Assembly (NCBI GenBank): GCA_022844225.1
Contig: JALHMC010000013.1
Location: forward strand, 1 to 64,000
DNA length: 64,000 nt
Reading direction: 5' to 3'
DNA from: Hyphomicrobiaceae bacterium
GTDB taxonomy: Bacteria > Pseudomonadota > Alphaproteobacteria > Rhizobiales > Hyphomicrobiaceae
Positions 45,398 through 55,221 of this stretch are shown here, one piece after another. A program made the translations under genes and the position numbers. The notes under the pieces were generated by a model. The model was not told the DNA's origin, ran no database searches, and saw only the letters and a list, made by a program, of their open reading frames with translations. The stretch's first letter is position 1, and every line of letters begins with the position of its first letter.

Positions 45398-46777
45398 TCA
45401 GAAGTTGATGCGGGTGCCCACGATGACCGTCTGGAAGTCGGAAACGCCGCTTGCACCGCTGTTGAGTGAAGCTGCGGCCCCGGTGAAGCCCGTCCCTTCG
45501 AGAGAGAAGTTCTTGTAGGTGGCGAAGAGCTCCATCGCCGCGGCATCGATGTGCTGCGTGATGCCGAGGCCCCACATATTGACCTCGCTCGTGCTCGTGC
45601 CGGAGTTGACCTGATTGAACCGGTAGTTGTTGTTGGCTGTCGACAGGAATGCCGATTGCTCGAGACCACCCTCGGAGACCATGTACTCGCCGAACAGTAC
45701 CGTTTTACCGACACCGAAGAAGTTCTGCGAGATACCACCTGACAGGTACCACCATGTGAGGTCGGGACCAGCGTAAGCCGTCCCGGCCGCGGGTGCGCCG
45801 AAGCTACCGTCGATCTCACGTTGTCCAGCAGCACCGGTGACGAACAGGCCTGTGGCAACGTGCAGGATCGAGGCCGACCCTTTGATGTCGATCGCCTTGA
45901 CATCGCAGTTCGTGGTGCAGCGCACAGTCGTGTCGCCGGCAACGATGCTGGGAGCGGGTCCGTTGAACTCGGTATCCTCTTGATAGCCGATGCCGGCTGC
46001 GAAGCGGAAGCCACCGAACTCGCCTGCATAGCGCAGCGCGACATCCCAATAGTTGTCCTCGGCGATCGCGGCCTGGAGCGTGAAGCCGGCGAGTGTCGGC
46101 GTCTCGTACAGAACGTGATTGCGACGACTCGTGTCGAACGATTCGTGGCCGCGGATAGCCGCGTTCCAGTTCAGGTTCGTATTTCCGAACACGCCATTCG
46201 TGCCTCGCAGCAGGAAGGCGCCATTGTACAGGGCGCTGTCCGGCGTCGACGCACTGCTCTTTTGACCGAGGTCGATCAGGATCAAGTTGTCGGTGGCTGT
46301 CGAGCCCTGCCCGATCTTGACCATGCCAAGCTGCTTGTGGCGCAGCCAGACGGTCGAGTCGCGCAGTAGCGGAGCGGTAGCGCCACCAAGATCGTCGCCA
46401 CCGTTGTCTTGCGTCATCGAACCGATGGCGTTGTTGTTGATGCCGAACTCGTAAGTGAATCCCGCCGTCATCTGAGGCGTGATTTTGGCCGAGCCGGTGA
46501 ACCGGAAGCGCGAGAAGATGTTTCCGCCGTCACCAATGTAAGTGTCGGATTGGGCGCCGTCGTCCCACCACATCACCTGATGGCCGACGAAACCCGAGAT
46601 CGAGAGGCTCACCTTTCGGTTGCCCTTGCGCACAGTCGTCGCCTCGAGCTCAGCAACCCTTTCCTCGAGGTCCGCGCAGCAATCTCCGCCGAGGTCGGCG
46701 GCATTGGCATTCGCGAACAGGCCGGCAGCAGCGACGATCGCTACAGCGCTAGCCGACTTGAGCAGTCCCCCATGCAT
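45398..46777 (-). CDS. Porin with N-terminal coiled-coil segment, copy 1
   Basis: A 459-residue outer-membrane protein with signal peptide (SASAVAIVAAAGLFANANA). After cleavage come a Cys-Cys pair (GDCCADLEERVAELEATTVR), a short heptad-like helix that could trimerise, then beta-barrel strands starting VSLSISGFVGHQVMWWDDG and ending VIVGTRINF, with a C-terminal Phe for the BAM complex. The family is the alphaproteobacterial porin group. A second copy, 9 kb away in the opposite direction, has the same segments. The ribosome site is CAGGAGATG. Expression is probably strong, as it has its own terminator. Confidence 0.92.
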   Translation of the reverse strand: MHGGLLKSASAVAIVAAAGLFANANAADLGGDCCADLEERVAELEATTVRKGNRKVSLSISGFVGHQVMWWDDGAQSDTYIGDGGNIFSRFRFTGSAKITPQMTAGFTYEFGINNNAIGSMTQDNGGDDLGGATAPLLRDSTVWLRHKQLGMVKIGQGSTATDNLILIDLGQKSSASTPDSALYNGAFLLRGTNGVFGNTNLNWNAAIRGHESFDTSRRNHVLYETPTLAGFTLQAAIAEDNYWDVALRYAGEFGGFRFAAGIGYQEDTEFNGPAPSIVAGDTTVRCTTNCDVKAIDIKGSASILHVATGLFVTGAAGQREIDGSFGAPAAGTAYAGPDLTWWYLSGGISQNFFGVGKTVLFGEYMVSEGGLEQSAFLSTANNNYRFNQVNSGTSTSEVNMWGLGITQHIDAAAMELFATYKNFSLEGTGFTGAAASLNSGASGVSDFQTVIVGTRINF

Positions 46778-47499
46778 ACTTTCATCTCCTGACTAACGCT
46801 ACCCCAAGCCACCTGGTACTTGAAGCTAGGTCGCAACTAGATGGTCCCACCGCCGACGGCCGATCAGCCTCTCTGCTTGCGATTGCCTGATACGGCCATC
46901 GACCTCGTCCGGTGGCATAGACTTACGGGTGGCCTCCCGAACTGTTAAGGAAAAACGAGCCTGAATCCCCAGATCTCTCTCCTCCTGTTGCTTTTTCACC
47001 ACGTAGATTCGAGTCGAACATTGGAATTGAACGTTTTTTGACTTAGTCGAGTAGCTGAAAAAAGGGCCTCTGGATTTGCCCCAATGCGGTCCCCAAGGCT
47101 GAGTTTCGGCCGTCGGTCGCGATGGGCTGGCTGGAACGGAGACTGGAACGCTGCGACGTCGATCGTAGTGACGCGGCTGGAAATTGCTCGGCAACATCAA
47201 TGCGGTGCGCGTCACCGATGGGCTTCGTGACATAATTGCGACATTATGTGTGCCGTTGGCGCAACGGACCCACGAGCAAATGCTGCCTGTTTCGGCGCGA
47301 ATGTTGGCGAGACCTTGTACTGTCCACCGGAAATGCCTTGAAGGACGGCGCAACGCTCAAGGTCTGGCTTGGCGCAGCGACGACATTTCCACTGGCCATT
47401 ACGCAGAGAGAGATAATGATGCGCGAATTGGCGCGAAATTGCGGCCTTAGGTTTTCGAGCGCGACAGCGGCTTCGACCTGAAGGGAGGATCGTCGATCC
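46778..47499. promoter_or_regulatory. Long divergent intergenic region (porin / UbiH-like)
   Basis: About 720 bases with no convincing gene on either strand; frames here are short and lack ribosome sites. It is visibly richer in A and T than the neighbours, with A-rich and T-rich runs around 46930-47070, so it likely holds porin promoter and control elements. I could not assign exact -10 and -35 boxes. Confidence 0.45.
47230..47249. repeat. AT-rich inverted repeat in porin/UbiH intergenic region
   Basis: ACATAAT and ATTATGT are separated by 6 bases. The perfect 7-base AT-rich arms stand out in GC-rich DNA and could form a dimeric regulator site, about 250 bases before the UbiH-like start. 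Confidence 0.35.
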
Positions 47500-48789
47500 A
47501 TGACAGGGCGTCGAGAAAGACCGCAGTCCCGAGACGCGCTGGCTGTGGGACAACGCTCAACCGGTGGTCGCGTCGTTGTCGTCGGCACGGGACTGGCAGG
47601 GCTATCGGCTGCGCTGGCACTGGCTGCGCGGGGCGTGTCGATCAGCTTGATCGGGCCGGGTTATCAATCGAACTTGGCGCTGCGTGATACGCGCTCCACG
47701 GCGCTGTTCGGACCGAGCCTCGATTTCCTAAGACGCATCGGTGTGCTCGACCGCGTGACGCCGGCCCCGGTGCCGCTCGTCGGCCTGAGATTGATCGATG
47801 CAACCGGCGGCATCGTGCGCGCACCCGAAGTATTGTTCGAGTCGAACGAGATCGGACTCTCGGAGTTCGGCATGAACATCGAGAATGCGAGCCTTCTGGC
47901 AGCACTCGCGGCGGCGGTAGCCAACGCCCCCGACATCCAGTGGCACGCGGCGATGCTCGCGGAGTGTGAACCCGGATTGGACGTGGCGCGGCTCCGCTTC
48001 ACCGACGGTACTGTGCTCGATGCCGAATTGGTCGTCGGTGCAGATGGCGAGGGGTCTGCGTGCCGGAGGGCAGCCCGCATCGCGACGCGGGCATGGACTT
48101 ATCCCCAGACAGCGATCGCCAGCCGCTTTGCCCACCGCCGCCCGCACCGCGGTATTTCGATCGAGCTGCATCGGCGCTCTGGTCCGTTGACGACGGTGCC
48201 CCTCGCCGGAAACTGGTCGAGCCTGGTGTGGGTCGAAGGGCCGGCCGAGGCCGCCCGGCTGACGGCGTTGGACGACGACGCGTTCGTCGGAGAACTGGAG
48301 GAGAGCCTCGGGGGAGCGTTGGGGTCGGTTTCCGGGATCGGGAGGCGGGCGAGTTTCCCGCTCTCAGGGGTGACGGCGGAGCCGATCGCGGCGCGCCGCG
48401 TGGCTCTGGTGGGCGAGGCTGCCCACCGGCTTCCGCCGATCGGCGCGCAAGGTCTGAACCTCGGGCTGCGCGATGGGGCTTGGTTGGCGGATATCGTGGC
48501 CGAAACTTTAGCGCTAGGCGAAGATCCGGGGGCACCGACTTTGCTTGCGGCTTACGATCGTTGCCGCCGCGGTGACGTGGTCAGCCGGACGGCCGTCGTA
48601 GATGCACTCAATCGCTCGTTGCTGGCTGACATGCTGCCGGTCGACCTCGTGAGGGGTGCCGGCCTGGCGGCCATGAAGGCGATTGGGCCTGTTCGCAGGG
48701 CTTTCATGCGAGAAGGAATGGCCCCATCCGGTCCTCTTCCGACATTGATGCAACCGTTGGTGCCGACCGTCGGGACACCGCCGGTGTGA
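47500..48789 (+). CDS. UbiH/UbiF-type FAD-dependent monooxygenase
   Basis: A 429-residue flavin hydroxylase of the ubiquinone-biosynthesis group. The FAD motif is VVVVGTGLAGLSAALALAARG, the middle motif DAELVVGADGEGSACR carries the DG segment, and GEAAHRLPPIGAQGLNLGLRD is the signature of UbiH/UbiF/VisC enzymes, which hydroxylate the quinone ring. An N-terminal extension of about 22 residues precedes the FAD motif. Start ATG has GGGAGGA. Which ring position it hydroxylates cannot be told. It stands alone, followed by the acyltransferase pair. Confidence 0.92.
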   Translation: MTGRRERPQSRDALAVGQRSTGGRVVVVGTGLAGLSAALALAARGVSISLIGPGYQSNLALRDTRSTALFGPSLDFLRRIGVLDRVTPAPVPLVGLRLIDATGGIVRAPEVLFESNEIGLSEFGMNIENASLLAALAAAVANAPDIQWHAAMLAECEPGLDVARLRFTDGTVLDAELVVGADGEGSACRRAARIATRAWTYPQTAIASRFAHRRPHRGISIELHRRSGPLTTVPLAGNWSSLVWVEGPAEAARLTALDDDAFVGELEESLGGALGSVSGIGRRASFPLSGVTAEPIAARRVALVGEAAHRLPPIGAQGLNLGLRDGAWLADIVAETLALGEDPGAPTLLAAYDRCRRGDVVSRTAVVDALNRSLLADMLPVDLVRGAGLAAMKAIGPVRRAFMREGMAPSGPLPTLMQPLVPTVGTPPV

Positions 48790-48873
48790 GCGAGGGCGCG
48801 GCGGCTGGGTACCTCTTGAGCCGAGTGCTGCGATACCCCTGTGCGAAACCAGAGCCTGCGTCGGTCAGCTGTC

Positions 48874-48901
48874 TTGACGCCCGGGCTCTTCGCTGTAATT
48901 C
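48874..48901 (+). promoter_or_regulatory. Possible promoter of the acyltransferase pair
   Basis: TTGACG and TAATTC with a 16-base spacer lie about 80 bases before the first acyltransferase start. Both boxes are close to the housekeeping consensus, but no transcription start evidence is available. Confidence 0.35.
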
Positions 48902-48982
48902 CACGCATTAACCAATGCCAAGCGGGCCTGTCGCCCGCGCTGGCAGTCATTCACGTCGAGTCCAGGGGGCGCCGGCTCACCC

Positions 48983-49888
48983 ATGATGACCGCGCTGGTC
49001 GATCTTCGCCATCGCCTGGAATACGCGATGCTGATGTTGCTCGTGTCCATTGTCAGGGCAATGCCGCTCGACACCGCAGCCCGGGTTTCGGCGCGCATCT
49101 GGGGAACGATCGCACCTCGTCTGCGGCGCCATCAGCGTGCGCTCGACAATCTCGCCATAGCCTATCCGGAGAAGACGCTAGCCGAGCGCGAAGTCATCGC
49201 CCGTGCGATGTGGGAAAACCTCGGCCGGGTGATGGCGGAAACGATGCAGATCGACCGGCTGATCCGGGATCCGGGGCGGATCCGCGTGGCTAACGACCGC
49301 GTGTTTCGCCGCTACAAGGACAAGCTCGGGCCAGCGATCGGCTGTTCGCTCCACATGGGGAACTGGGAACTCGCGATCTGGCCCCTGGTCGTCGCGGGCG
49401 CCAATCCGGCTGCCGTCTATCGAACGGTTAAAAACCCCTACGTCGATGCATTTCTCCGTCACCAACGCCGGGATCTTTATCCCGGAGGGTTGCTTGGCAA
49501 GGGCAAGGTCGATGGAAACTGGGAGGAGGGGCAGCGCACGGCCCGTCAGATCACCGACTTCGTCCGTCACGGCGGACGTCTCGGTCTCGTCTGCGATCTT
49601 TACGATAAGGGCGGCCTGCCTGTGCCGTTCTTCGGTCGTGACGCCCGCTCGGTGATGATCCCTGCCATGATCGCACGGCGCCTCGGCACACGCATCTGGC
49701 TTGCGCGCTGCCTCAGGATCGGCACGCAGAGCCGGTTCGAGGTCGAGATCAAGGAGCTGAAAGTACCGCGCACGAGCAACGCCGGCGACGATGTGAAGTG
49801 GATCACGGCGGCCATGCAGCGCGAATTCGAGGCCTGGATCCGCGAAGCTCCGGAGCAATGGATGTGGTCCAATCGGCGATGGTCGTAG
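48983..49888 (+). CDS. LpxL/HtrB-family lysophospholipid/lipid A acyltransferase, copy 1
   Basis: A 301-residue protein of the LpxL/LpxM (HtrB/MsbB) superfamily, which add secondary acyl chains to lipid A on the inner membrane. An N-terminal hydrophobic helix (YAMLMLLVSIVRAMPL) is followed by the catalytic HxxxxE motif, H124 and E129 in GCSLHMGNWEL, and by NAIAYP-type DNLAIAYPEKTLAER. A conserved PEQWMWSNRRW end is present. Two ATG codons are adjacent at the start. Its stop lies within the next gene, a paralogue, so both are likely translated together. Confidence 0.88.
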   Translation: MMTALVDLRHRLEYAMLMLLVSIVRAMPLDTAARVSARIWGTIAPRLRRHQRALDNLAIAYPEKTLAEREVIARAMWENLGRVMAETMQIDRLIRDPGRIRVANDRVFRRYKDKLGPAIGCSLHMGNWELAIWPLVVAGANPAAVYRTVKNPYVDAFLRHQRRDLYPGGLLGKGKVDGNWEEGQRTARQITDFVRHGGRLGLVCDLYDKGGLPVPFFGRDARSVMIPAMIARRLGTRIWLARCLRIGTQSRFEVEIKELKVPRTSNAGDDVKWITAAMQREFEAWIREAPEQWMWSNRRWS

Positions 49889-50811
49889 AGGCGGGTGATC
49901 GGACGGTACGCGCGAGTGTGCGCCATAGGCTGGAATACGCCGGCCTCCGAATGGCGCTCATGATCGCCCGGCTGCTCACGGTCGAGCAGGTGGCGGGCAT
50001 CGGTGCCCGGCTCATGCGCTTTGTTGGGCCGCGTCTGCGTCAGAACCGCCGGGCGCTCTCCAATCTTGCAATTGCCTTCCCCACCAAGACCTCCGCCGAG
50101 CATGCCGCCATCGCGCGCGCAATGTGGGCCCACGTCGGGCGGACGTTTGCTGAGACCCTTGTGCTCGATCGCCTTTTGGAGGATCGGGAGCGCATCTCGA
50201 TTGAGAACCGCGAGGAGTGGGCCCGGCGGGCGGCGGAGCCGGGGCCGATCGTGGGCTGCACGCTCCACATGGGCAATTGGGAACTCGCAATCCGGCCCTT
50301 CAGTTTGTTCGGGCGTCCTCCGACAGGTGTCTACAAGCCCCTCGACAATCCCCTGATCGATGCCTGGTTGAAGCAATCTCGCTCCGCTCTGTTCCCAGGT
50401 GGGCTCCTCGGCAAAGGTGACCGCGAGGACAGTGACGGCACCGGCCAGCGAACGGCTCGTCAGTTGATCGACCGGGCACGTTCGGGTGGAGCACTAGGCT
50501 TCGTCATCGACCACTTCGACCGCCGAGGCGAGCCAGTGCCGTTCCTCGGCCGTACCGCACGGTTCGCGACCACGCCGGCTGGAATTGCTCGTCATCTTGG
50601 AGCCAGAGTCTGGCTCGGTCGTTGCCTGCGCATCGGCGAGACGAGCCGGTTCGTCTACGAGATCCGCGAAGTCGCCGTACCACGCTCAGCCGACAAGAAA
50701 GCCGACAGTGCTGTTCTGATGGCGGACATCTTCGAGGTATTCGAGGAATGGATCCGCGAGCATCCCGAGCAATGGATGTGGTGGAACACTCGCTGGGTCG
50801 ACAAGCTGTGA
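49879..50811 (+). CDS. LpxL/HtrB-family acyltransferase, copy 2
   Basis: A 310-residue paralogue of the preceding gene. It shares RHRLEYA at the N-terminus, NLAIAFPTKTSAEHAAIARAMW, the catalytic GCTLHMGNWELAIRPF (H130 and E135), LFPGGLLGKG and the end EQWMWWNTRW. The chosen ATG overlaps the upstream coding end by 10 bases; an ATG 21 bases earlier lacks proper ribosome spacing. The pair may act in sequence on lipid A or on an ornithine-type lipid; the substrates may differ because the soluble halves diverge. Confidence 0.87.
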   Translation: MVVEAGDRTVRASVRHRLEYAGLRMALMIARLLTVEQVAGIGARLMRFVGPRLRQNRRALSNLAIAFPTKTSAEHAAIARAMWAHVGRTFAETLVLDRLLEDRERISIENREEWARRAAEPGPIVGCTLHMGNWELAIRPFSLFGRPPTGVYKPLDNPLIDAWLKQSRSALFPGGLLGKGDREDSDGTGQRTARQLIDRARSGGALGFVIDHFDRRGEPVPFLGRTARFATTPAGIARHLGARVWLGRCLRIGETSRFVYEIREVAVPRSADKKADSAVLMADIFEVFEEWIREHPEQWMWWNTRWVDKL

Positions 50812-50881
50812 GCCCAGCCTTTTATCGATGTCGCGCTCATTCGTGAACAGATAGGGGTCGGCTCCCCCTTCCAAGTTCCGG

Positions 50882-51499
50882 TTATCGGGCCCGAGCGCCG
50901 ATCACACCGCAAGCGATCCGGGCGGCGGCACTGTCCATGTCGGCGTGGTCGTCGGCTTCGGCATGCACGATGATGGCCGATCCGTCACTATCGAGCATTG
51001 CAGCGCGCTCCCCTGCCTGGCCTGCGTCGGCGGCGCCCGTGCCGGCACCTGTCGCAGCACTTCCCGAGCCGGCCACCTGCTGCGCGGATAGCGAAAGTCG
51101 CGTCGAGAAGAACTCCGCGGTTGCCGTGCCATCGTCTGCGACGTGGATGTTCGGCAGATCGCCCGCGTGCGGCCCATCGGCACTATCGAAGCCGTGCGCT
51201 GCGCCGGTCGGATTGAAGTGACCGCCAGCCGATTTGAAGTCCGGGGCCTCGCAACTGCCGACCTCGTGAATGTGGAAGCCATGCGGACCGGGTGGCAGGT
51301 TCTCGAGTTCAGCGACGAAAAGCGTCCCATTTGCAAGTTGGCGGACCTCGACGGTGCCGACCGACTGGCCCTGGGTATTCTTCATATCGACCGTGACTTG
51401 CTGTGCCGCCGCATTTGCCGACCGAGAGGGAGTCTGCTGGGCGACGGCAGTTGCCGAAGCGAGCAGGGAGAGCGAAAGTGAAAGGACCAGTGACCGCAT
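50882..51499 (-). CDS. sodC: Superoxide dismutase [Cu-Zn], periplasmic
   Basis: SodC dismutates superoxide in the periplasm. The 205-residue product has a signal peptide ([18 protein letters not shown]). Ligand residues are present: H76 and H78 ([10 protein letters not shown]), H94 (GGHFNP), H102, H111 and D114 (HAGDLPNIH), H179 ([10 protein letters not shown]); the disulfide pair is C83 and C197, and the guiding Arg is R194. An insert of about 20 residues rich in Gly, Ala and Ser (residues about 143-165) sits before the last strand; it is not part of the catalytic core. It converges with the acyltransferase pair. Confidence 0.95.
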   Translation of the reverse strand: MRSLVLSLSLSLLASATAVAQQTPSRSANAAAQQVTVDMKNTQGQSVGTVEVRQLANGTLFVAELENLPPGPHGFHIHEVGSCEAPDFKSAGGHFNPTGAAHGFDSADGPHAGDLPNIHVADDGTATAEFFSTRLSLSAQQVAGSGSAATGAGTGAADAGQAGERAAMLDSDGSAIIVHAEADDHADMDSAAARIACGVIGARAR

Positions 51500-51641
51500 C
51501 AGGAGGCTCCTTTGCGAGAGGGGAGACGATCCCTCCCGAACGCCCTCCCGGCAGCTCGGTTCCGGTCCCCGGAAGCCGGTTCCGCCGCGCCCAGAAGCCA
51601 GCTACAAGACGGCAATCGAACAGTTGACTGGGCCCATCCTC

Positions 51642-52700
51642 ATGAATCCCTCCCGCACGCCCGCCAAATTCTACGCGCCACTCGCTACGGGCGCGCCCGA
51701 GCCGTATCGCAACCTTCCCGTGCGCCTCGAGCGCATGATCCACTTCGTGCCGCCACACAACGACAAGATCCGCGGACGCGTCCCCGATCTCATCAAGCAG
51801 GTGGATGTGGTCCTCGGCAATCTCGAGGATGCCATACCGGCCGACCAGAAAGAGAATGCCCGCAAGGGCTTCGTGGCCATGGCGCGCGACAACGACTTCG
51901 GCCAGACCGGTCTGTGGACACGCATCAACTGCCTGAACTCGCCGTGGGGCCTCGACGATATCCTCGAGGTGGTACCGGCTGCCGGCGCCAAACTCGACGT
52001 CGTGATGCTGCCCAAGGTCGAAGGGCCGTGGGACATCCACTATCTGGATCAGCTTCTGGCGCAACTCGAAGCCAAGCATGGCATTGGCAAACCGATCCTC
52101 ATTCACGCCATCCTCGAAACGGCCGAGGGGGTTCGTAACGTCGAGGCGATCGCGGGGGCGTCGCCTCGCATGCATGGAATGAGCCTCGGGCCCGCCGATC
52201 TTGCCGCCTCGCGCGGGATGAAGACGACGCGCGTCGGTGGCGGCCATCCGGATTACGGCGTTCTGGCGGATGCGGGCACCGACGCCAAGGCCCCCCGCAT
52301 GCTGTTCCAGCAGGATCTCTGGCACTACACGGTCCAGAAAATGGTCGATGCTTGTCTGATGTACGGTCTGAAGCCGTTCTATGGCCCGTTCGGGGACTTT
52401 TCCGACCTAGCGGCCTGCGAGGCGCAATTCCGGAATTCCTTCTTGCAGGGCTGCCTCGGCGCCTGGTCCTTGCATCCGACGCAGATCGAGATCGCAAAGC
52501 GCGTTTTCTCGCCCGATCCGGGGGAAGTTGCCTTCGCTGCCAGGATCATTGCCGCCATGCCGGATGGGACGGGGGCCGCAATCGTTGATGGCAAGTTCCA
52601 GGACGATGCAACTTGGAAACAGGCCAAGGTGATCGTCGACTTGGCCAGGCTGGTCGCAAGCCGCGATCCGGAAATGGCCAAGGTCTATAATCTCGGCTGA
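51642..52700 (+). CDS. mcl: L-malyl-CoA/beta-methylmalyl-CoA lyase (MclA-type)
   Basis: A 352-residue TIM-barrel lyase that reversibly splits malyl-CoA into acetyl-CoA and glyoxylate and methylmalyl-CoA into propionyl-CoA and glyoxylate. It matches, from memory, the Chloroflexus MclA pattern across its length: [83 protein letters not shown], and [18 protein letters not shown]. An in-frame upstream extension is antisense to sodC and rejected. The enzyme points to the ethylmalonyl-CoA pathway, the serine cycle or the 3-hydroxypropionate route. Confidence 0.93.
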   Translation: MNPSRTPAKFYAPLATGAPEPYRNLPVRLERMIHFVPPHNDKIRGRVPDLIKQVDVVLGNLEDAIPADQKENARKGFVAMARDNDFGQTGLWTRINCLNSPWGLDDILEVVPAAGAKLDVVMLPKVEGPWDIHYLDQLLAQLEAKHGIGKPILIHAILETAEGVRNVEAIAGASPRMHGMSLGPADLAASRGMKTTRVGGGHPDYGVLADAGTDAKAPRMLFQQDLWHYTVQKMVDACLMYGLKPFYGPFGDFSDLAACEAQFRNSFLQGCLGAWSLHPTQIEIAKRVFSPDPGEVAFAARIIAAMPDGTGAAIVDGKFQDDATWKQAKVIVDLARLVASRDPEMAKVYNLG

Positions 52701-52722
52701 GGTTCACTGCCCGACGCTGCGA

Positions 52723-54117
52723 TCAACTCGCCGGCCCCGTCGCCCACGAACGGGTGTTGGAAGGGGGAGCGCCGCGCGGCGTGATGCGAGCTTGCTCGGC
52801 ATCACGCAGGCGCCGGCGGTTGGCGAAGAACCACGCAACAGTCAGTAGCTGCAACCCGAGGACGATGCCGAATGCCATGCGGTAGCCCTCGGGTGCATAG
52901 CCCCCACCCGACATCTGCGGATAAAGGTCGATGACCCCGCCGACGGCGTATTGGACAAAGAACGCGAAGCCGAACATCACGAGGTTGACGGCGGTATTGC
53001 AGCGGCCCGAGAGCGCCGCGCCGAAGTAGCTTGAAAGCCACGGATAGGCGAGCACGGCGGAATGGCCCGTCATTGCGAAGACTGACCACGTGAGCACGGG
53101 TGGCACGGGGAGCTGCAGGACTAGGGCACCTAGAGAGACGAGGTAGACCGTCAGAAAGCCCATGTTGACGTCGAGGAGACTGAACCCGCGACGAGTCAGC
53201 CGGTCGGCGATGAAGCCGCTCAGCAGCACCCCGCCCAGGAACGCAGCGCCCATCACCGTGAGCGCATGCCCCGTACCGATCCGGTCGAAGCCGGCGACAT
53301 CCCGGAACCATGGTCCCGCCCACAGGGTTTGCAGGGCGATGTGCGATCCCGCCGGAATGGCGAGCACCGGCATGAGGGCGAGAAAGACGGGATCACGGTA
53401 GATCCGCCCGACATCCGCGACCTGCGATCTGAATGAAGACGGGGCGGGGGCCGCGCTTTTGCGCTCGGGCACGATAAACAAAATCAATGCCGCCACGACC
53501 AGCGTCGCCAAACCGAGCCAGATGAAGGCCGACCGCCACCCGATCTCGCGCACAGCCCACTCAGTGGGAGCCGAGGCGACGATCACCCCCACCGCACCCG
53601 CGGACATGACACACGCATTCGCCAGCGCCCGTCGCTGCTCAGGTACCCATATCACCACCGCCTTGAAGCTCGACATCAAGCCACCCGCAAACCCGATGCC
53701 GATTACGGCGCGTGCGAGTGTCAGCGCGATCACGTCGTTGCCGAGCGCGAACAGGAGGGCACCGACGCCACCCGTCGCCACCAGGGCCGACTGGACGCGA
53801 CGTGGTCCAAAACGGTCGAGGAGAATGCCGAGTGGCAGCTGGAATAGCGCGAACGCAAGCAGGTAGGCCGACGTCAGCAGTCCGAGTTCCGATGCTGTCA
53901 GTCCGACATCGCGAACCAGATCGGGCGCGACGACGGCATTCACGGCACGATACAGATACGAGAAGAAGTAGCCGAGCCCGAATGGACCCAGCGCCAGCAC
54001 GATCAAACCCCAGCTCGGTGGCCAGGTCTCGTCGTTCACTCGCTTCTGCACCGCCACGCCTTCCTGGATCGATCCGGTCAGCCGATCGTACCGGCAATAT
54101 GCTCGAAGTTCAGGCAC
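52723..54117 (-). CDS. MFS transporter
   Basis: A 464-residue twelve-helix protein of the major facilitator superfamily. The loop between helices 2 and 3 has LGILLDRFGPRRVQSA, a version of the MFS signature, and the mirror in the second half is SGFIADRLTRRGFS. Helix 1 holds YFFSYLYRAVNAVVAPDL, a pattern seen in anion:cation symporter-like members for organic acids. Starts at GTG with GAGGGAAG upstream. It converges with the malyl-CoA lyase gene, 22 bases apart, and is divergent from the aldo/keto reductase gene. Substrate unknown. Confidence 0.9.
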   Translation of the reverse strand: MPELRAYCRYDRLTGSIQEGVAVQKRVNDETWPPSWGLIVLALGPFGLGYFFSYLYRAVNAVVAPDLVRDVGLTASELGLLTSAYLLAFALFQLPLGILLDRFGPRRVQSALVATGGVGALLFALGNDVIALTLARAVIGIGFAGGLMSSFKAVVIWVPEQRRALANACVMSAGAVGVIVASAPTEWAVREIGWRSAFIWLGLATLVVAALILFIVPERKSAAPAPSSFRSQVADVGRIYRDPVFLALMPVLAIPAGSHIALQTLWAGPWFRDVAGFDRIGTGHALTVMGAAFLGGVLLSGFIADRLTRRGFSLLDVNMGFLTVYLVSLGALVLQLPVPPVLTWSVFAMTGHSAVLAYPWLSSYFGAALSGRCNTAVNLVMFGFAFFVQYAVGGVIDLYPQMSGGGYAPEGYRMAFGIVLGLQLLTVAWFFANRRRLRDAEQARITPRGAPPSNTRSWATGPAS

Positions 54118-54195
54118 ACGCCGCTTCCCTCGTCAATCATCCAGCCGCCTGCTAGGCCTTCGACAGTCCGTGCCTTTTACATAGAGAGAGAAGCC

Positions 54196-55221
54196 ATGAC
54201 TCAACCGACGTACCGTCCCCTCGGATCGAGTGGGCTCAAGGTCTCCAACGTGTGCCTGGGAACCATGATGTTCGGGGGGCCGTGTCCGCCCGAGGAGGCG
54301 GAACGCATTGTGACCGCCGCCGCGGACGAGGGTGTGAACTTCATCGACACGGCCAACACCTACGAGAAAGGACGCTCCGAAGAGGTGGTCGGGCGCGCGA
54401 TCCGGTCCAGGCGGAGCCATTGGGTGCTGGCGACGAAGCTCGCTCAGCCGATGGGGCCCGGCCCGAACGATCGCGGCCTGTCGCGACGGAACATGATCCA
54501 GGCCACGGACGCCTCGCTTGCGCGCCTCGGCACCGACTGGATCGACATCCAATATATCCACCGCGTCGACCCGACGGTGCCCTGGGTCGAGATCGCCCGG
54601 ACCTTTGGCGACCTGATCCAGGCCGGCAAGATCCGGTATTGGGGTCTATCGAATGTGCGATCGTGGCACATTCCAGTGGTTGCTGCGGCCTGTAAGGAAG
54701 CCGGTGTGCCGCCCCCTGTCGTTCTGCAGCCCTGTTATAACATCATGAGCCGAACGCCCGAGGTCGAGTTATTCCCGGCCGCGCATGCGTTCGACTTGGG
54801 CATAGCCGTCTACAGCCCGTTGGCGCGCGGCATTCTTTCGGGGAAGTACCAGCCTGGCAGCAACGCGCCACCCGATACGCGCGCCGGCCGCCAGGACCGC
54901 CGCATGATGCAGACCGAATGGCGGCCCGAGTCGCTCCGTATCGCCCAGCAATTGAAACAGCACGCCGAGAGCAAGGGCCGATCATTGGTCGATCTCGCGA
55001 TTGCCTGGACGCTCAACAATGCGGCCGTCACTTCGGTGATAGGGGGCCCCCGTACCCACGAGCAATGGGCAGCATATATGGCGGCGCTGAACTATCCTTG
55101 GGCACCCGATGACGAGGCCCTCGTCGATAGCCTCGTGCCGCCCGGCCATCCATCGAGCCACGGTTACACCGACCCGGAATATCCCGTCGAAGGGCGATTC
55201 CCCCGAACGGCGGCTCAATGA
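54196..55221 (+). CDS. Aldo/keto reductase
   Basis: A 341-residue NADPH-dependent TIM-barrel reductase. The catalytic tetrad is complete: D51, Y56 (FIDTANTYEKGRSE), K81 (VLATKLA) and H122 (YIHRVD). The C-terminal cofactor-binding part holds YSPLARGILSGKY and a VIGGPRTHEQW segment, placing it in the AKR families near YghZ/YajO. The start ATG follows GAGAGAGAAG. Physiological substrate unknown; its divergent neighbour is an MFS transporter. Confidence 0.92.
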   Translation: MTQPTYRPLGSSGLKVSNVCLGTMMFGGPCPPEEAERIVTAAADEGVNFIDTANTYEKGRSEEVVGRAIRSRRSHWVLATKLAQPMGPGPNDRGLSRRNMIQATDASLARLGTDWIDIQYIHRVDPTVPWVEIARTFGDLIQAGKIRYWGLSNVRSWHIPVVAAACKEAGVPPPVVLQPCYNIMSRTPEVELFPAAHAFDLGIAVYSPLARGILSGKYQPGSNAPPDTRAGRQDRRMMQTEWRPESLRIAQQLKQHAESKGRSLVDLAIAWTLNNAAVTSVIGGPRTHEQWAAYMAALNYPWAPDDEALVDSLVPPGHPSSHGYTDPEYPVEGRFPRTAAQ

